From Catenaria anguillulae PL171 (Eukaryota > Blastocladiomycota > Blastocladiomycetes > Blastocladiales > Catenariaceae), in assembly GCA_002102555.1 (NCBI GenBank), contig MCFL01000064.1, forward strand, positions 1 to 64,000: a stretch of DNA of 64,000 nt. The letters run 5' to 3'. This document shows, one piece after another, positions 11,061-21,990 of this stretch. The position numbers and the translations under genes were made by a program. Within the stretch, counting starts at the first letter, position 1; each line of letters begins with the position of its first letter. The notes beneath the pieces were generated by a model, which saw nothing but the letters and a program-made list of their open reading frames with translations, was not told the DNA's origin and did no database searches.

Positions 11061-11554
11061 TGTTGGCGTGCTTGCATAGGTAAGACTAGAAGGTCATCAA
11101 GCACAGGTAGTATATACTAAACGACCCAGAATTATCTGAAGAGCTAATCATGGGTTCGTTTTTTTTTTTGTTAACCACGTTGCATGTATTTATACAATCA
11201 TATCAGATCTGAATGCCCAACAATGAAGGGAAAGGGGGGATAATTCAAACAGATACTCAGAATACACCTGCCAGAGGCAGCAACAGGCATACAACACAAT
11301 GGAAGGAGCGGTTGGCAACAGTGGGAGGAGGGGGGGGGGAGGGGGAAAGGAAGAGTATGTAAGCCAATGGTGGTAAGGGCAAGAAATCAGGGTGAGGGCA
11401 AAGGCAGCATCAAGAGCGCAGGTGGAGCTAATCATGGGTTCGTGCCCAACTGCTGGGTCACGGATCACAAACACAAACACACAACAACTCAATAACTCAT
11501 CACATGCACACACGTGAACGGCATACACATACACTCTCCTACACAACCCCAACA
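11061..11554 (-). repeat. gypsy-2 3' LTR with a retroelement insert
   Basis: TG...CA termini at 11,061 and 11,554. Without the inserted 265 bp and the duplicated 19 bp, the LTR is about 210 bp. The adjacent internal sequence, read on the minus strand, ends GGGAGGGGGTGA, a likely polypurine tract for plus-strand priming. Confidence 0.8.
11160..11424 (-). mobile_element. Short retroelement tail, family A, copy 2, inserted in an LTR
   Basis: Flanked by a perfect 19-bp duplication, GAGCTAATCATGGGTTCGT (11,141-11,159 and 11,425-11,443). The plus-strand T run at 11,160-11,169 is its poly(A) tail. It is 265 bp long and carries no ORF. The structure fits a 5'-truncated LINE end or a SINE mobilised by a LINE. 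Confidence 0.8.
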
Positions 11555-11604
11555 TCACCCCCTCCCAGCGGTAGCAATACTCTGGAGGTGAAGAACTCTT
11601 CCAA

Positions 11605-13389
11605 TCACAAATCAAACTGGCGACCAAGCATGACGCGACGCGTCTTCTTCTTTGGTTCCGACTCGGGCTCGCCCGCTTTGGTCTTGCCTGGTGTTGGCAA
11701 TGGACGGTCCTTGGCAGCTTGAGTCGCCCAGTACTTGACAATGATTTCCTCAGTATCAAACTGCAATATGTGTTCCCATGTAGCGTCCTCAATTGGGTAA
11801 CCCCACTTGATCAAGTACGAGTATGACTTGTCCTTGCACACACGGTGGTCCAACAACGTTTCGACCACAAACGACTCAGCGGAAATGTTGCCTTCCAAAG
11901 AAACCAAACGCAGCTGGTCGGCAGGAGCGCGCTGTGCTACAATGTCACCGGTGCAATCCCTGAGCAGGTATGCGCCGCCAGCATTCCGCCGAACCACAGT
12001 GTACGGGCCCTCAAACTTGGGCTCCATGTTGCTTCCTTTGACAACGACCTTGCGCATGACGAGCACGCCTGGTGGGAATTCCTCATGCACAATCCGATGC
12101 GACTTGATGAACTGCTCGTATGCCTTCTTGGAGTAATGCTGCAAGCGCTCAGCAACAGGAGGCCAAACAACGCAGGCCATGTGCTTGGCCAAGCGGCCCA
12201 ACTTGTCAAACGTGACGGGTTTCTTTGCGTCCGGCCAGGATGATGCGGACGGCGGGACTGGTGCACGCGCAAACATGAGCGAGAATGGCGTTGATCCATG
12301 GCGACGGTGCACAGTCTGGTTGTACCAAAACTGGACAGCCTTGAGGCGGTCAGGCCACTCAGGGACATTGCCCTTGACCTCGGCAAAGAGCTTGGTCTTG
12401 ATGGTCCGGACGAGACGCTCGGCAGCGCCATTGGCCTTTGCATTGTACACCGTAATCTTGCGGTGTTCAAACCCAGTTTGGAGGACAAGTGGGCAATTAC
12501 CGCATTGTCAAACTCGCCGCCATTGTCTGATTGGATGATGGCGGGAATCCCAAAGTCACAGCAGGGCTTGTACAAATGGTCACCGACCTCCTTGGCGCGC
12601 TTGGACTTGAGTGGGTACAGCCACGCGAAACGGGTGACAATGTCAATGATGAGCAAAGCATAGTTGAAACTGTCTGGGTCCTGTTGCACGTGAACAGGTT
12701 GATTGCAAGATGATCCATGGGCAGTGCGGCGTGAATCATTTGTGGTGGGTGGTAGCCGCAGGTCCGGACTGTGTGCCGCTGACAATCAATGCATTGCTGG
12801 GCATAGTTGCGGCAGTCGCGGAGCATGTTCGGCCAGTACTTGCCATCATGAATGAGCCGTGACTTGAGCGCGAGTCCCGACGCATGACCGTGAGCATGGG
12901 CAGATGTAAGGGAGGCTTGGCACTCCTCAACCAGGGTGATCGGTCCGTCATGTTGCCCGTCAAGCACGTCATTGAGCTGTGGCTTTTGGTTTGCGTCGAC
13001 GGCAGCCAGGACGAGATCGGCGTACTTGTTGCAAAGTGCTGGGCGAATGGGGCCAAGCTTGATTGGCAATGCTTTGTGTGCGAATGCTTCCCTGGCAAGG
13101 ATTTGCTGCAACATCCCAGACGCTCCCTCGCACCAGTCGAGTGGCTTGACAAACTCGGTGGCAAGCGAGTAATCCGCCTTGCTTCCACGCGCTTCTTGCA
13201 CATCCAACAAGGTGTCCATGGCTTTCGCCTCCCGACGAGTCTCCTCGGGTGACTTGTTGTCCCAAATGATCGACTCTGCCAGCAGGGCGGCCACTTGGTC
13301 GACTTGCATGTTGACAGGCTCCAAACCCTCTTGCTCCTCGTCGTCAATCTCCATGAGATCCTCGTTGACCTCCTTGGCAATGGCCAAAA
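11605..13389 (-). pseudogene. gypsy-2 integrase and chromodomain, frameshifted
   Basis: The minus strand shows the integrase zinc region (CIDCQRH), the core with IIQSDNGGEF and KANGAAERLVRT, and a chromodomain segment (LIKWGYPIEDATWEH) that has lost one residue relative to gypsy-1 (LIKWSGYPEEDATWEH). At least two frameshifts, near 12,440 and 12,680, separate the blocks. The coding sequence is cut at 13,394 by gypsy-1 and resumes at 20,245. Confidence 0.82.
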
Positions 13390-13394
13390 CAAAC

Positions 13395-13575
13395 TGTTGT
13401 GCTGCTTACATGGATGTGGACTGCAAGGTCATTCAGCACGGGTAGTATATACCAGCGACCCAGTATCTTCTAAAGAGCCCCACCCTCATGGCTCCTGGGT
13501 CGCCCATTGAATCATCACAGACAACAACGAAGGAACTGAACACATGATCACACGTGCTTACCATGCACTCCAACA
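13395..13575 (-). repeat. gypsy-1 3' LTR
   Basis: TGTTG...CAACA termini. It differs from the partner LTR by one G/A change near position 45. Confidence 0.92.
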
Positions 13576-13620
13576 TTACCCCTCCCAGCTCCAGCGATAC
13601 TGAATGGTAAGCATGCTTGG

Positions 13621-16600
13621 TCACAAGTCAAACTCCCTGGCCAGCTTTGCGCGCTTTGCACGCGTGCCCAAACCTCCTTCCTCTTCACCACCTGTGCGCT
13701 TGGATTGCGCCAAACCTCCTTTGCTCTTCCAATACTGCACAATGATCTCTTGAGTATCAAACTGCGACTGATGCTCCCACGTGGCATCCTCCTCCGGGTA
13801 GCCGGACCACTTGATGAGGTAATGGAAAGTGCCATCGGGATCTTGTTGGTGATCGAGCAGCTTTTCCACAACAAAAGACTCCGCGGACAGGTTGCCCTCG
13901 AGCGATACAAGACGTAGCTGATCCGCCGGGGCCCTTTGGGCAACAATATCGCCCGTGTGGTCCCGCAACAGATAGGCGCCACCCGTGTTGCGCCGCACAA
14001 CAGTGTATGGGCCCTCAAACTTGGGCTCCATGTTGCTGCCCTTGACCACGACTTTGCGCATGACCAACGACCCTGGCGGAAACTCTTCGTGAACAATCCG
14101 ATGCGACTTGATGAACTGCTCGTACGCCTTGTGCGAGTAATGCGCTGAACGCTCGGCCGTCGCAGGCCAGATGATGCGCGCCATGTGGTCAACCAGCTTG
14201 CCCAGTTCATCCAGCGACAAGGGAGCCTTGGGCTTAGGCCACGGCAAGGCTGACGGCGGGACCGGCGCGCGGGCAAACATGAGCGAGAATGGGGTGGAGC
14301 CATGTCGGCGGTGGACGGTTTGGTTGTACCAGAATTGGACAGCCCGAAGCCGTTCAGGCCACTCGGGGACGTTGCCCTTGACCGCCGCAAAAAGCTTGCT
14401 CTTGATGGTGCGGACCAGGCGCTCGGCTGCGCCGTTGGCCTTTGGGTTGTAGGCCGTGATCTTGCGGTGCTCGAAGCCGAGTTTGTTCGAGAGATGGGCG
14501 ACAACCGAGTTGGCGAATTCTTTGCCATTGTCTGACTGGATGATGGCGGGGATGCCGAAGTCACAACAGAGCTTGAAGAGCGGATCGCCAATCTCTTCGG
14601 CGCGCTTGGATTTGAGTGGGTAGAGCCAAGCGAAGCGGGTTGCAATGTCGACGACGAGTAGCACGTAGTTGTAGCCATCAGGCGTCATGTTGCACGTGAA
14701 GAGGTCGATGGCTAGATGGTCCATGGGCAGGGCCGCGTGGATCATTTGTGGCGGGTGGTAACCCTGGGTGCGGACAGTGTGCCGTTGGCAGTCGATGCAC
14801 CGTTGTGCGAATGCTCGGCAGTCGCGAAGCATGTTGGGCCAGTACTTGCCGTCTTGAATGAGGCGGGCTTTGAGTGCGATGCCGGACGAGTGACCTAGTG
14901 CGTGAGCGGTCGCTAGGGCACCTTGTCGCTCGTCCTCGGGCAGAATCGGGCCATCATGCTGCCCATCCAATACGTCAGTGATTGATGGCGGGATGGGTTG
15001 GTCGGCGTCGGTGGCGGCGAGAACATAGTCGAGGAATTCATTGCATGGAGTGGGTCGTGCGAGCCCGGTCGTCGTGAGGGAAGTTTGGTCGGCTTGCTCG
15101 GCGGCAAGAATGAGCTTGAGCTCGGCGGCTGCACCAAGAGACCAGTTCAATGGCTCGACGCGCTCGGCAGCGAGCGAGTACGTTGCAACACCTCCCAACC
15201 GTTCTTGCATCTCGAGCAAGGTGTCCATCACCTGGGCATCCTTCCACGTCTCCTTGGTCGACTTGTTGTCCATGATGATGTCCTCGGACATGGCCGCCGC
15301 CACATGATCCAATGACGAAGTCCACGGGTCGAACTCGTGCTCGGCCTGATCCGCTGCCGAATCTGACTCCTTCGACCTATCCTCGACGTCTTCTGCCAGG
15401 GCCGCCACAAACTCTTGGACCTGGGCGTCAAGCGATACAAAAGACTCACCCCCTCCCGAGCTTGCGCCCTCCTTGACCAACAACGGGTCTGGGTGGAAAC
15501 GGGATTTGAAGTCGGCATACGCGCCGACGCCCTCGACAGGACACGGGTAAAGCCGCGACAAGCAGTCGGGCAAAACGTTGAGCACGCCCGGGATGTGCAC
15601 CACGTCGAACAACAACTCGAGAAGTTGATCAAGCCAGTTTTCGAGCATGGGCGACAGCTTGGACTGCGTAAATATGTGCTGGAGCGCGGCGTGATCTGTG
15701 AAGAGTGTGAAGCGTCGGCCCGAAACAAAGTAGCGAAATTTGTGCAACGCGAATATGATACCGCGCAGTTCCTTTCTGGTGGCCGAATAATTCTTTTCCG
15801 ACTTGGAAAGTGCCCTCGAGGCCATGGTAATGTACCTCGGCGCGTCGCGGGAGCCCTGGAAGAGAACGGCGCCGACACCCACGTTGGAGGCGTCCGTGGC
15901 AACGAAAAATGGCTCATCCCACCTTGGCGCATGCAGCGGCGGCGCCGTGGCAATCATGTGCTTGAGCGTGTTGAACGCATCTTCGCACTGGGGCGTCCAG
16001 TCGTCGTCCGTGATGACGGCCAAGGAGCGCAATGCGTCAAGGGGTGCGGCGACGGTGGCCATGCCCACCATAAAGTGCCGCAGGTAGTTGATGGTACCAA
16101 GAAGCGACTGTACCTGCTTGCCTGTCGTCGGCCGCTCCAAGCCCTGAATGTCAATGATCTTGGCCGGAGCCGGGCGGATCATGCCGTTGCCAATGACGTG
16201 GCCAAGGTAGTGAATCTCGGAGCGATACCAATGGCACTTTGACGGTTTGATGCGCAGGTTGAACTGGTTGAGCCGGCGCAATGCCTCGGCCAAATGAGAC
16301 GTGTGCTCGTCAATCGAGTCGCTGAAGATGACAAGGTCGTCAATGTAAACGCGCACAAATGGCAGGTCGGCAAAGATGGATTGCATGACCCGCTGGAATT
16401 GCGACGAGAGAGCCTTGAGCCCAAATGGCGCTCGCTTGAACTGGTACTGAACGCCTTGCCACTTGAAGCAGAGGTATTTGCGCGAGCGACGAGAGACGCG
16501 GAATTGGTGAAATGATGCATAAAGGTCAATCGACGAAAACACCTTGGCGGCGCACGCCTCATCGAGGTGGTCGAAAATGAGTGGCAGAGCATGGGAATCG

Positions 16601-17697
16601 TCCGGTGTGATGTTGTTGATGATGCGTGGATCGAGACAGACACGGTAACCAGTGTGGTTGCCATGCGCGTCCTTCTTGTCGGCCACCACCAGATTCAAAT
16701 TCCATGGCGACTCGTACTCGTTCCGCTCAATCACATCCTCGTCCAACCATGTTTCCACCTGCGCCTTGACCACGACTTTCTTGGCCTGCGTGAGCGGCCG
16801 CTCCCTTTCGTGCACCGGGTTGTCTTTGCCGGGCAGTACGTCAACGTCCACCGTCGACAACGGGTGAGAGCAGGCATTGCCCTTGGGAATGGATGCATTT
16901 TCGTCGATAAGGGCTTGAATTTGCTCGGGCAATCTGTCAACGAGCGATGGCTGATCCTCAGGGAAGAGCGGCGTGCGGTCGTCAACATCCGGATCCAGGC
17001 GGGGCTGCTTGCCATGGGCCGGATCGAGGTTGCTGATGCCAATGCCGAGGGTGTGAAGTGTGGCATTGCCAATGAGGGGTGGCAGCACATCGCCAATGTC
17101 ATACACGCCAAACTCGCAAATGACCGACCGACCATGCACCTGCAGGAGCAAATCAACGGTGCCCAAGCAAGCTTGAAGACCGCCGACCCCGCGAATTTGC
17201 GAATGGTGAGCCGGCTTTCGCACATGAGATTGAAAGTGATGAGCGAGCCGCTTGGGAAGTACGTTGCGGTCGCTACCCGTGTCGAGGCGGCATGTGAGCG
17301 GTGTCGGTGCAAGTGCCTTGAGTTGCAAACGGCCTGTGGATTGATCCAAATCAACTGAAGGATGGAACTCGGAGCCAACAGGGCAATTGAAGCGAGCAGC
17401 ACAGGAGCGTAAGGCAACAACAGGAGACAAAATGGCCTCAACATCGATCCGCTTGGATGGCGCAGAACGAGTATCAGCAACCACAATGGATGTATTATCA
17501 TTGAGCAAAACAGAAACAGGCGGATCAGCAGCTGATGGTGCGTCGGGGTCATTGGAGACCAAACATTGGGCAGTGGCAGAGACCTCCTGTGTTTCGCGAT
17601 AATCAACATCCAAAGAGTGAGTAACTGTCGCGGAGTGGACAGCAGCTGTCGCGGGGTGGCCAGCTGGTTGGAAAGGTGCAAACGGGTGCACGTACAA
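13621..17697 (-). CDS. gypsy-1 Pol polyprotein: protease, RT, RNase H, integrase, chromodomain
   Basis: Uninterrupted over 1358 codons. The domains in order are an aspartic protease (LDTGSDRN, residues ~138-145), reverse transcriptase (YIDD at 451-454), and RNase H (TDAS ~601, LFTDHAAL ~665). The integrase follows, with an HHCC-type zinc region (HALGHSSG ... CIDCQRH), the core motifs IIQSDNGKEF and KANGAAERL, then a C-terminal chromodomain (YLIKWSGYPEEDATWEH). The chromodomain usually steers integration towards particular chromatin (family knowledge). The frame is -1 relative to gag. Two TGA codons just upstream in the pol frame (~17,705-17,712) mean expression probably needs frameshifting rather than its own start. 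I saw no classic slippery heptamer. Confidence 0.92.
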   Translation of the reverse strand: MYVHPFAPFQPAGHPATAAVHSATVTHSLDVDYRETQEVSATAQCLVSNDPDAPSAADPPVSVLLNDNTSIVVADTRSAPSKRIDVEAILSPVVALRSCAARFNCPVGSEFHPSVDLDQSTGRLQLKALAPTPLTCRLDTGSDRNVLPKRLAHHFQSHVRKPAHHSQIRGVGGLQACLGTVDLLLQVHGRSVICEFGVYDIGDVLPPLIGNATLHTLGIGISNLDPAHGKQPRLDPDVDDRTPLFPEDQPSLVDRLPEQIQALIDENASIPKGNACSHPLSTVDVDVLPGKDNPVHERERPLTQAKKVVVKAQVETWLDEDVIERNEYESPWNLNLVVADKKDAHGNHTGYRVCLDPRIINNITPDDSHALPLIFDHLDEACAAKVFSSIDLYASFHQFRVSRRSRKYLCFKWQGVQYQFKRAPFGLKALSSQFQRVMQSIFADLPFVRVYIDDLVIFSDSIDEHTSHLAEALRRLNQFNLRIKPSKCHWYRSEIHYLGHVIGNGMIRPAPAKIIDIQGLERPTTGKQVQSLLGTINYLRHFMVGMATVAAPLDALRSLAVITDDDWTPQCEDAFNTLKHMIATAPPLHAPRWDEPFFVATDASNVGVGAVLFQGSRDAPRYITMASRALSKSEKNYSATRKELRGIIFALHKFRYFVSGRRFTLFTDHAALQHIFTQSKLSPMLENWLDQLLELLFDVVHIPGVLNVLPDCLSRLYPCPVEGVGAYADFKSRFHPDPLLVKEGASSGGGESFVSLDAQVQEFVAALAEDVEDRSKESDSAADQAEHEFDPWTSSLDHVAAAMSEDIIMDNKSTKETWKDAQVMDTLLEMQERLGGVATYSLAAERVEPLNWSLGAAAELKLILAAEQADQTSLTTTGLARPTPCNEFLDYVLAATDADQPIPPSITDVLDGQHDGPILPEDERQGALATAHALGHSSGIALKARLIQDGKYWPNMLRDCRAFAQRCIDCQRHTVRTQGYHPPQMIHAALPMDHLAIDLFTCNMTPDGYNYVLLVVDIATRFAWLYPLKSKRAEEIGDPLFKLCCDFGIPAIIQSDNGKEFANSVVAHLSNKLGFEHRKITAYNPKANGAAERLVRTIKSKLFAAVKGNVPEWPERLRAVQFWYNQTVHRRHGSTPFSLMFARAPVPPSALPWPKPKAPLSLDELGKLVDHMARIIWPATAERSAHYSHKAYEQFIKSHRIVHEEFPPGSLVMRKVVVKGSNMEPKFEGPYTVVRRNTGGAYLLRDHTGDIVAQRAPADQLRLVSLEGNLSAESFVVEKLLDHQQDPDGTFHYLIKWSGYPEEDATWEHQSQFDTQEIIVQYWKSKGGLAQSKRTGGEEEGGLGTRAKRAKLAREFDL

Positions 17698-19895
17698 ACA
17701 TCGTCATCAATATCCGCATTATGCATGGTGACGTCAGAAGCAGGATCGGCCGAACCGTCAGCTGCAGCATGGCTCTGAGGCAAACCAGCATTACCCTCCC
17801 CCCCATGCGAGGACAAGGGAGAAGTAGCCGGCGCCGAGTGTCCAGCTACAGCCTCGGGTGCACCAATCCCTGCCGTGTCCAACGCCGCACGCAGTGGGAT
17901 TTGCTCAACCTCATTCGAAAAGGACACAATCAACTGGCCCGGCGTGATGGCATTCCTCTGCAACCGCTCCAACACCGACGGCTCGTTGCCATCCACAAAG
18001 CACGCGCGGAAAGACGGGGAATGATGCGCAAGGTTGGAAATCCACGCACCAGCAACAGTGTGCGTCGGGGTGCCCTTCATGAGCGGGTGCGAGGTGACAG
18101 CCGCGAGGTAGACCTTGAAGCGCTCGAGGTAGTTGAGTGCCTTGCGCACACGGTACGGCGTAGTGTCGCCACGGCGCGAAATGTGGCCGCCAATGGCCTG
18201 GCCTATCGTGTCCACCAGCTGCTCACCTTGACGCGAGTCAAAGCACTTGGTGAGCGAGCCGAAATCGCGCTCGGAGTCGCCCAAGTCGGCGATCGCCGTG
18301 CCCACAAACTTGCCAATCACATTGTAGGCCGTCAACTTTGTGCACGCATGGGTCTTGTGGTCCCTGACCTGCGACAGATCGAGATCCGGGGCCATGTGGC
18401 ATGCCGCGCAATCGACCGGAAGGAAGCGAATGCTGGGCAAGTGCGATCCGGTTGGCGCCTTCGGGGCCTTTGCGCCAGAACCAAGTTTCCTCTTCTTTGG
18501 TTCGCTCGGGCCGTCTCCACGCGTGGTGGCGGCACTCGCCTGCCCTTGCGCCGGAGGCAGTTGACGGGGTTCCAGGGCGCTGTCGTCGGCGACAACGAGC
18601 ACATTGGCGACTTGATCGTCACCACCCGAGTGCGAGTTCGTATGACCGGATTGCTGCGTGTACCGGTTCGTGAAGCCGCCCCGGTGGCTGCCGCGGCCGC
18701 CGCGGTGGAAGGATCCCCCGCGGTTGGAGGCGGTGGATGTCTGCGAGCCGCTCTGCTGTGTAGGTGCGGTGGAGTCCGCGGACACGGGCTTCGCATCGGC
18801 TGACTTGCCAGATGACGACTTCGCGGTGGCAGAGTTGGCGTTGGTGTTTGCATAGCGAGGGTTGAAGCCAATGGGGTCACCAATGAGGTGACGGTACGAC
18901 GATGTCGGCAAAAGACGGAACACCGACGTGCGGAAGCCGTCCAAGAGAAGCGGGCGGATGTCGGTCTTGAAGTCATCGGCGGCCGCAAGCATTTCCGTCG
19001 TGATCTTGCCCGCCCAGTTGGTTTCAATGATGCCGAGCATCAGATTCTTGATAATCGGACACAGCCATAGGGGGTTTGAGTCGAGCGACTCGCCACGAGG
19101 CCTGAGAATCGACATTTTCTCCGCAAAATTGGAGAGGAATTGGTCGATTGTCCAGCCGTCTTGTGGCACCACGTCAAGGGCTCCGAGTCGATGGGCGTAG
19201 CGTTTCGGGCGCTCCAGCAAGTCAACCAGCGCGCGGTGGACCTCGCCCTCATCAAGGGAGTTTGAGAGGCGGGTGATGGCTTGGACGACGTGGGCGTCCT
19301 CAAAGTACGATTTGTACCGCTTGAGCTGTACGGCGATCGGCTCTTGATGGTGAGACGCCCTAGAGCGGAGACCTTGAACGTAAGCCGCAATGGTTTTGGC
19401 TCGGGTAATGGATGCCGCAGGTGGGTTCAAGCCCGGGGAAGCCTTGCCCTCTGGCCAGTAAACAATCGGGTTGTTGGTGGCCTGCTTTTCGGCGGCAGCG
19501 TTGTGAGGCAGGGCGTCGACAGTGCCCTCCCTGGCCTTGTCGATCGCCTTTTTGAGGACTGGCTCCAAACCTTCAAGATACCGCTCATAGCGGGCTTTGC
19601 GCCGATTGAGTTGTTTGATCTCCTCCTTCTGCTGCTTGGTGGGGCGGTCGTTGGAGGCACGTTCGATTTCGTCCGCTTGCCGTCCAGCCGTGCGTTTGCC
19701 AGCCGTATAGTACGACTTTGCTTTGGTGAGCACCTCGACGTTGGGTGCGATGGCGTCTGGATCCGCGATGACGGAGGAATGGCGTTCAAAGAAGACTTTG
19801 CAGTCGGCCGACGGTGCGGTCAAGAGCCAGTCGCGGATGCCAGCGGGGGACAGATCGGCGATGGCGTCAATGCGGGCAATGTCAGCGTCGTCCAT
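17698..19895 (-). CDS. gypsy-1 Gag
   Basis: It starts at an ATG (19,895). The N-terminal half is helical and charged. A capsid-like middle contains NPLWLCPIIKNLMLG and YRHLIGDPIGFNP. An RGG-type basic stretch (RGGSFHRGGRG) replaces the usual CCHC knuckle, followed by a Cys/His cluster (CAACHMAPD). The gypsy-2 gag has the same layout. The gag frame does not stop at the pol boundary; it stays open to 16,731, some 966 nt inside pol. The C-terminal boundary given here is therefore the pol start, not a seen stop codon. Confidence 0.82.
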
Positions 19896-20058
19896 GGTAC
19901 GAGTTTGTGCGACAGCGGTGGGAATGGAGCTAAGGTGCGGCGCGGATGGAGCTAATATGCGGCGCGGATGGAGCTAAGGTGCGGCGAGAATGGAGCTAAG
20001 CCGCGGTGGTTGTTGTCTGACGACGGAGAGAACTGTTGGCGAAGCTGAATGAAAAAAA

Positions 20059-20239
20059 TGTTGTGCTGCTTACATGGATGTGGACTGCAAGGTCATTCAG
20101 CACAGGTAGTATATACCAGCGACCCAGTATCTTCTAAAGAGCCCCACCCTCATGGCTCCTGGGTCGCCCATTGAATCATCACAGACAACAACGAAGGAAC
20201 TGAACACATGATCACACGTGCTTACCATGCACTCCAACA
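20059..20239 (-). repeat. gypsy-1 5' LTR
   Basis: 181 bp, nearly identical to 13,395-13,575. The internal sequence begins with TTTTTTCATTCAGC on the minus strand. I could not assign this to a known tRNA primer site. Confidence 0.92.
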
Positions 20240-21020
20240 CAAACTCTTGAACCTGCTCGTCAAGCGATTGTCCCTGAGCCCCACCCCTCCCGAGCTTGCG
20301 TCCACCTGAATCAGAGACAAGTGAATGTCGAAACGGGTCTTGAAGTCACTGTACATGGCGGCGCCGTCTGTGGGTACCGGATAAAGGCGTGACAAGCAAT
20401 TGGGCAGGACATTGAGGATGCTGGGGATGTGCACAACATCAAACGGCAACTCGAGCAACTTTCATCCAGTTTTCAAGCATGGGCGTGAGCTTGGGCTGCG
20501 AAAAAATGTGTTGGAGCGCCTCGTGGTCTGTGAAACGGGTGAACCGGCGACCCGAAACAAAGTAACAGAACTTATCAAGCGCGAAAATGATGGCACGGAG
20601 CTCCTTGCGGGTGGCAGAGTAGTTGCGCTCTGACTTGGAGAGGGCCCTCGAGGCCATGGTGATGTATCTGGGTTCGTCACACGATCCCTGGAACAGTACG
20701 GTGCTAACACCCACATTGGAGGCGTCCATGGCAACAAAGAATGGCTCGTCCCACTTGGGTGCATGCAGCACTGGCGCTGATGCAATCATGTGCTTGAGCG
20801 TGTTGAACGCATCCTCGTACTTGACCGTCCAGTCGTTCGCTGTTATGACGGTCGCGAATCGTAACGCGTCAAGTGGAGTGGCAACTGTGGCCATGTTGAT
20901 CATAAAGTGCTGCAGGTAATTGACGGTTCCAAGGAGCGACTGCACCTGCTTGCCAGTCGTGGGGCGTTCCAAACCCTGGATGTCAATGATCTTGGCCAGC
21001 GCAGGGCGAATCGCGCTGTT

Positions 21021-21460
21021 GGTCGTTGTTGAGACCTCCCCTCTATACCCCCAAACCAGCCACGCGAACTGAACACGCGATTGCACAATGTGGGTTGCAC
21101 ACTATATGGTGGATTATATATTTGCAATGAATTATTGCCGTAACCAGCGCCGCAGGCCATCAGCGCCGCAGGCAGCGGGGGGCAGGGGGGGGCGGCAGCC
21201 CCCCCTATGCTTTGTATGAATTGCCGATTTTGTTTTGTTCGATCCCGGCCATGTCAGAAAGCTCTCGTGTCTTAGTTGTGAAGCCTCGAGATTCTGTGGA
21301 TGAATGCCCGGGTTTGAAACCCGGTGCGCTCATCTGCAAATGTTGATGTTTTTTCAACCTGGAGAATCGCGAGAAAATTCGAAGTCCAGTGCGTGAGCAA
21401 AAGCGAACACGCGAAAGGGTGAAAAGTTGGGGGTACAGAGGGGAAGACGTGGAGACGACC
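21021..21460. mobile_element. 440-bp MITE with short inverted repeats
   Basis: The ends are inverted repeats: GGTCGT ... TCCCCTCTATACCCCC on the left, and the complement of GGTCGT ... TTCCCCTCTGTACCCCC on the right. It is flanked by a 9-bp target duplication, CGCGCTGTT/CGCGCCGTT (21,012-21,020 and 21,461-21,469), with one mismatch. It has no coding capacity. A 9-bp duplication suggests mobilisation by a MULE-type transposase (inference). Confidence 0.8.
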
Positions 21461-21990
21461 CGCGCCGTTGCCGATGACATGGCCAAGGTAATGGATCTCT
21501 GGACGGTACCAGTGGCACTTGGACGGTTTGATGCAGAGGTTGAACTGGTTGAGGCGGTGCATGACTTCAATCAAATGAATTGTTTGCTCCTCGACCGACA
21601 TGCTGAAAATGACAAGATCGTCAATGTACACGCGAACGTAGGGCAAGTCGGCAAAGATGGACTGCATGACCCACTGGAATTGCGACGACAATGCCTTGAG
21701 GCCGAATGGTGCCTGCTTGAAGCGGTACTGCACACCTTGCCATTTGAAACAAAGGTACTTGCGAGAGCGGCGAGAAACGCGGAATTGGTGGAACGACGCA
21801 TAAAGATCAATGGACGAAAACACCTTGGCGGCGCATGCCTCGTCGAGATGGTCAAAGATGAGCGGAAGAGCGTGCGAGTTGTCGGGAGTAATGTTGTTGA
21901 TGATATGCGGGTCCAGGCAAACACAATAGCCAGTGTGGTTACCCCGCGCATCCTTCTTCTCCACCACCACCAAATTCAAATTCCACGGCG

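Larger units (their letters stand above)
13395..20239 (-). mobile_element. Young Ty3/gypsy chromovirus (gypsy-1), complete
   Basis: The 6845-bp element has 181-bp LTRs (13,395-13,575 and 20,059-20,239) that differ at one base by eye. It has a perfect 5-bp target duplication, CAAAC (13,390-13,394 and 20,240-20,244). Both gag and a 1358-codon pol are open. A purine tract (GGGAGGGG on the minus strand) abuts the 3' LTR. The element is inserted into the integrase-side coding region of gypsy-2, which it clearly post-dates. Confidence 0.93.
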
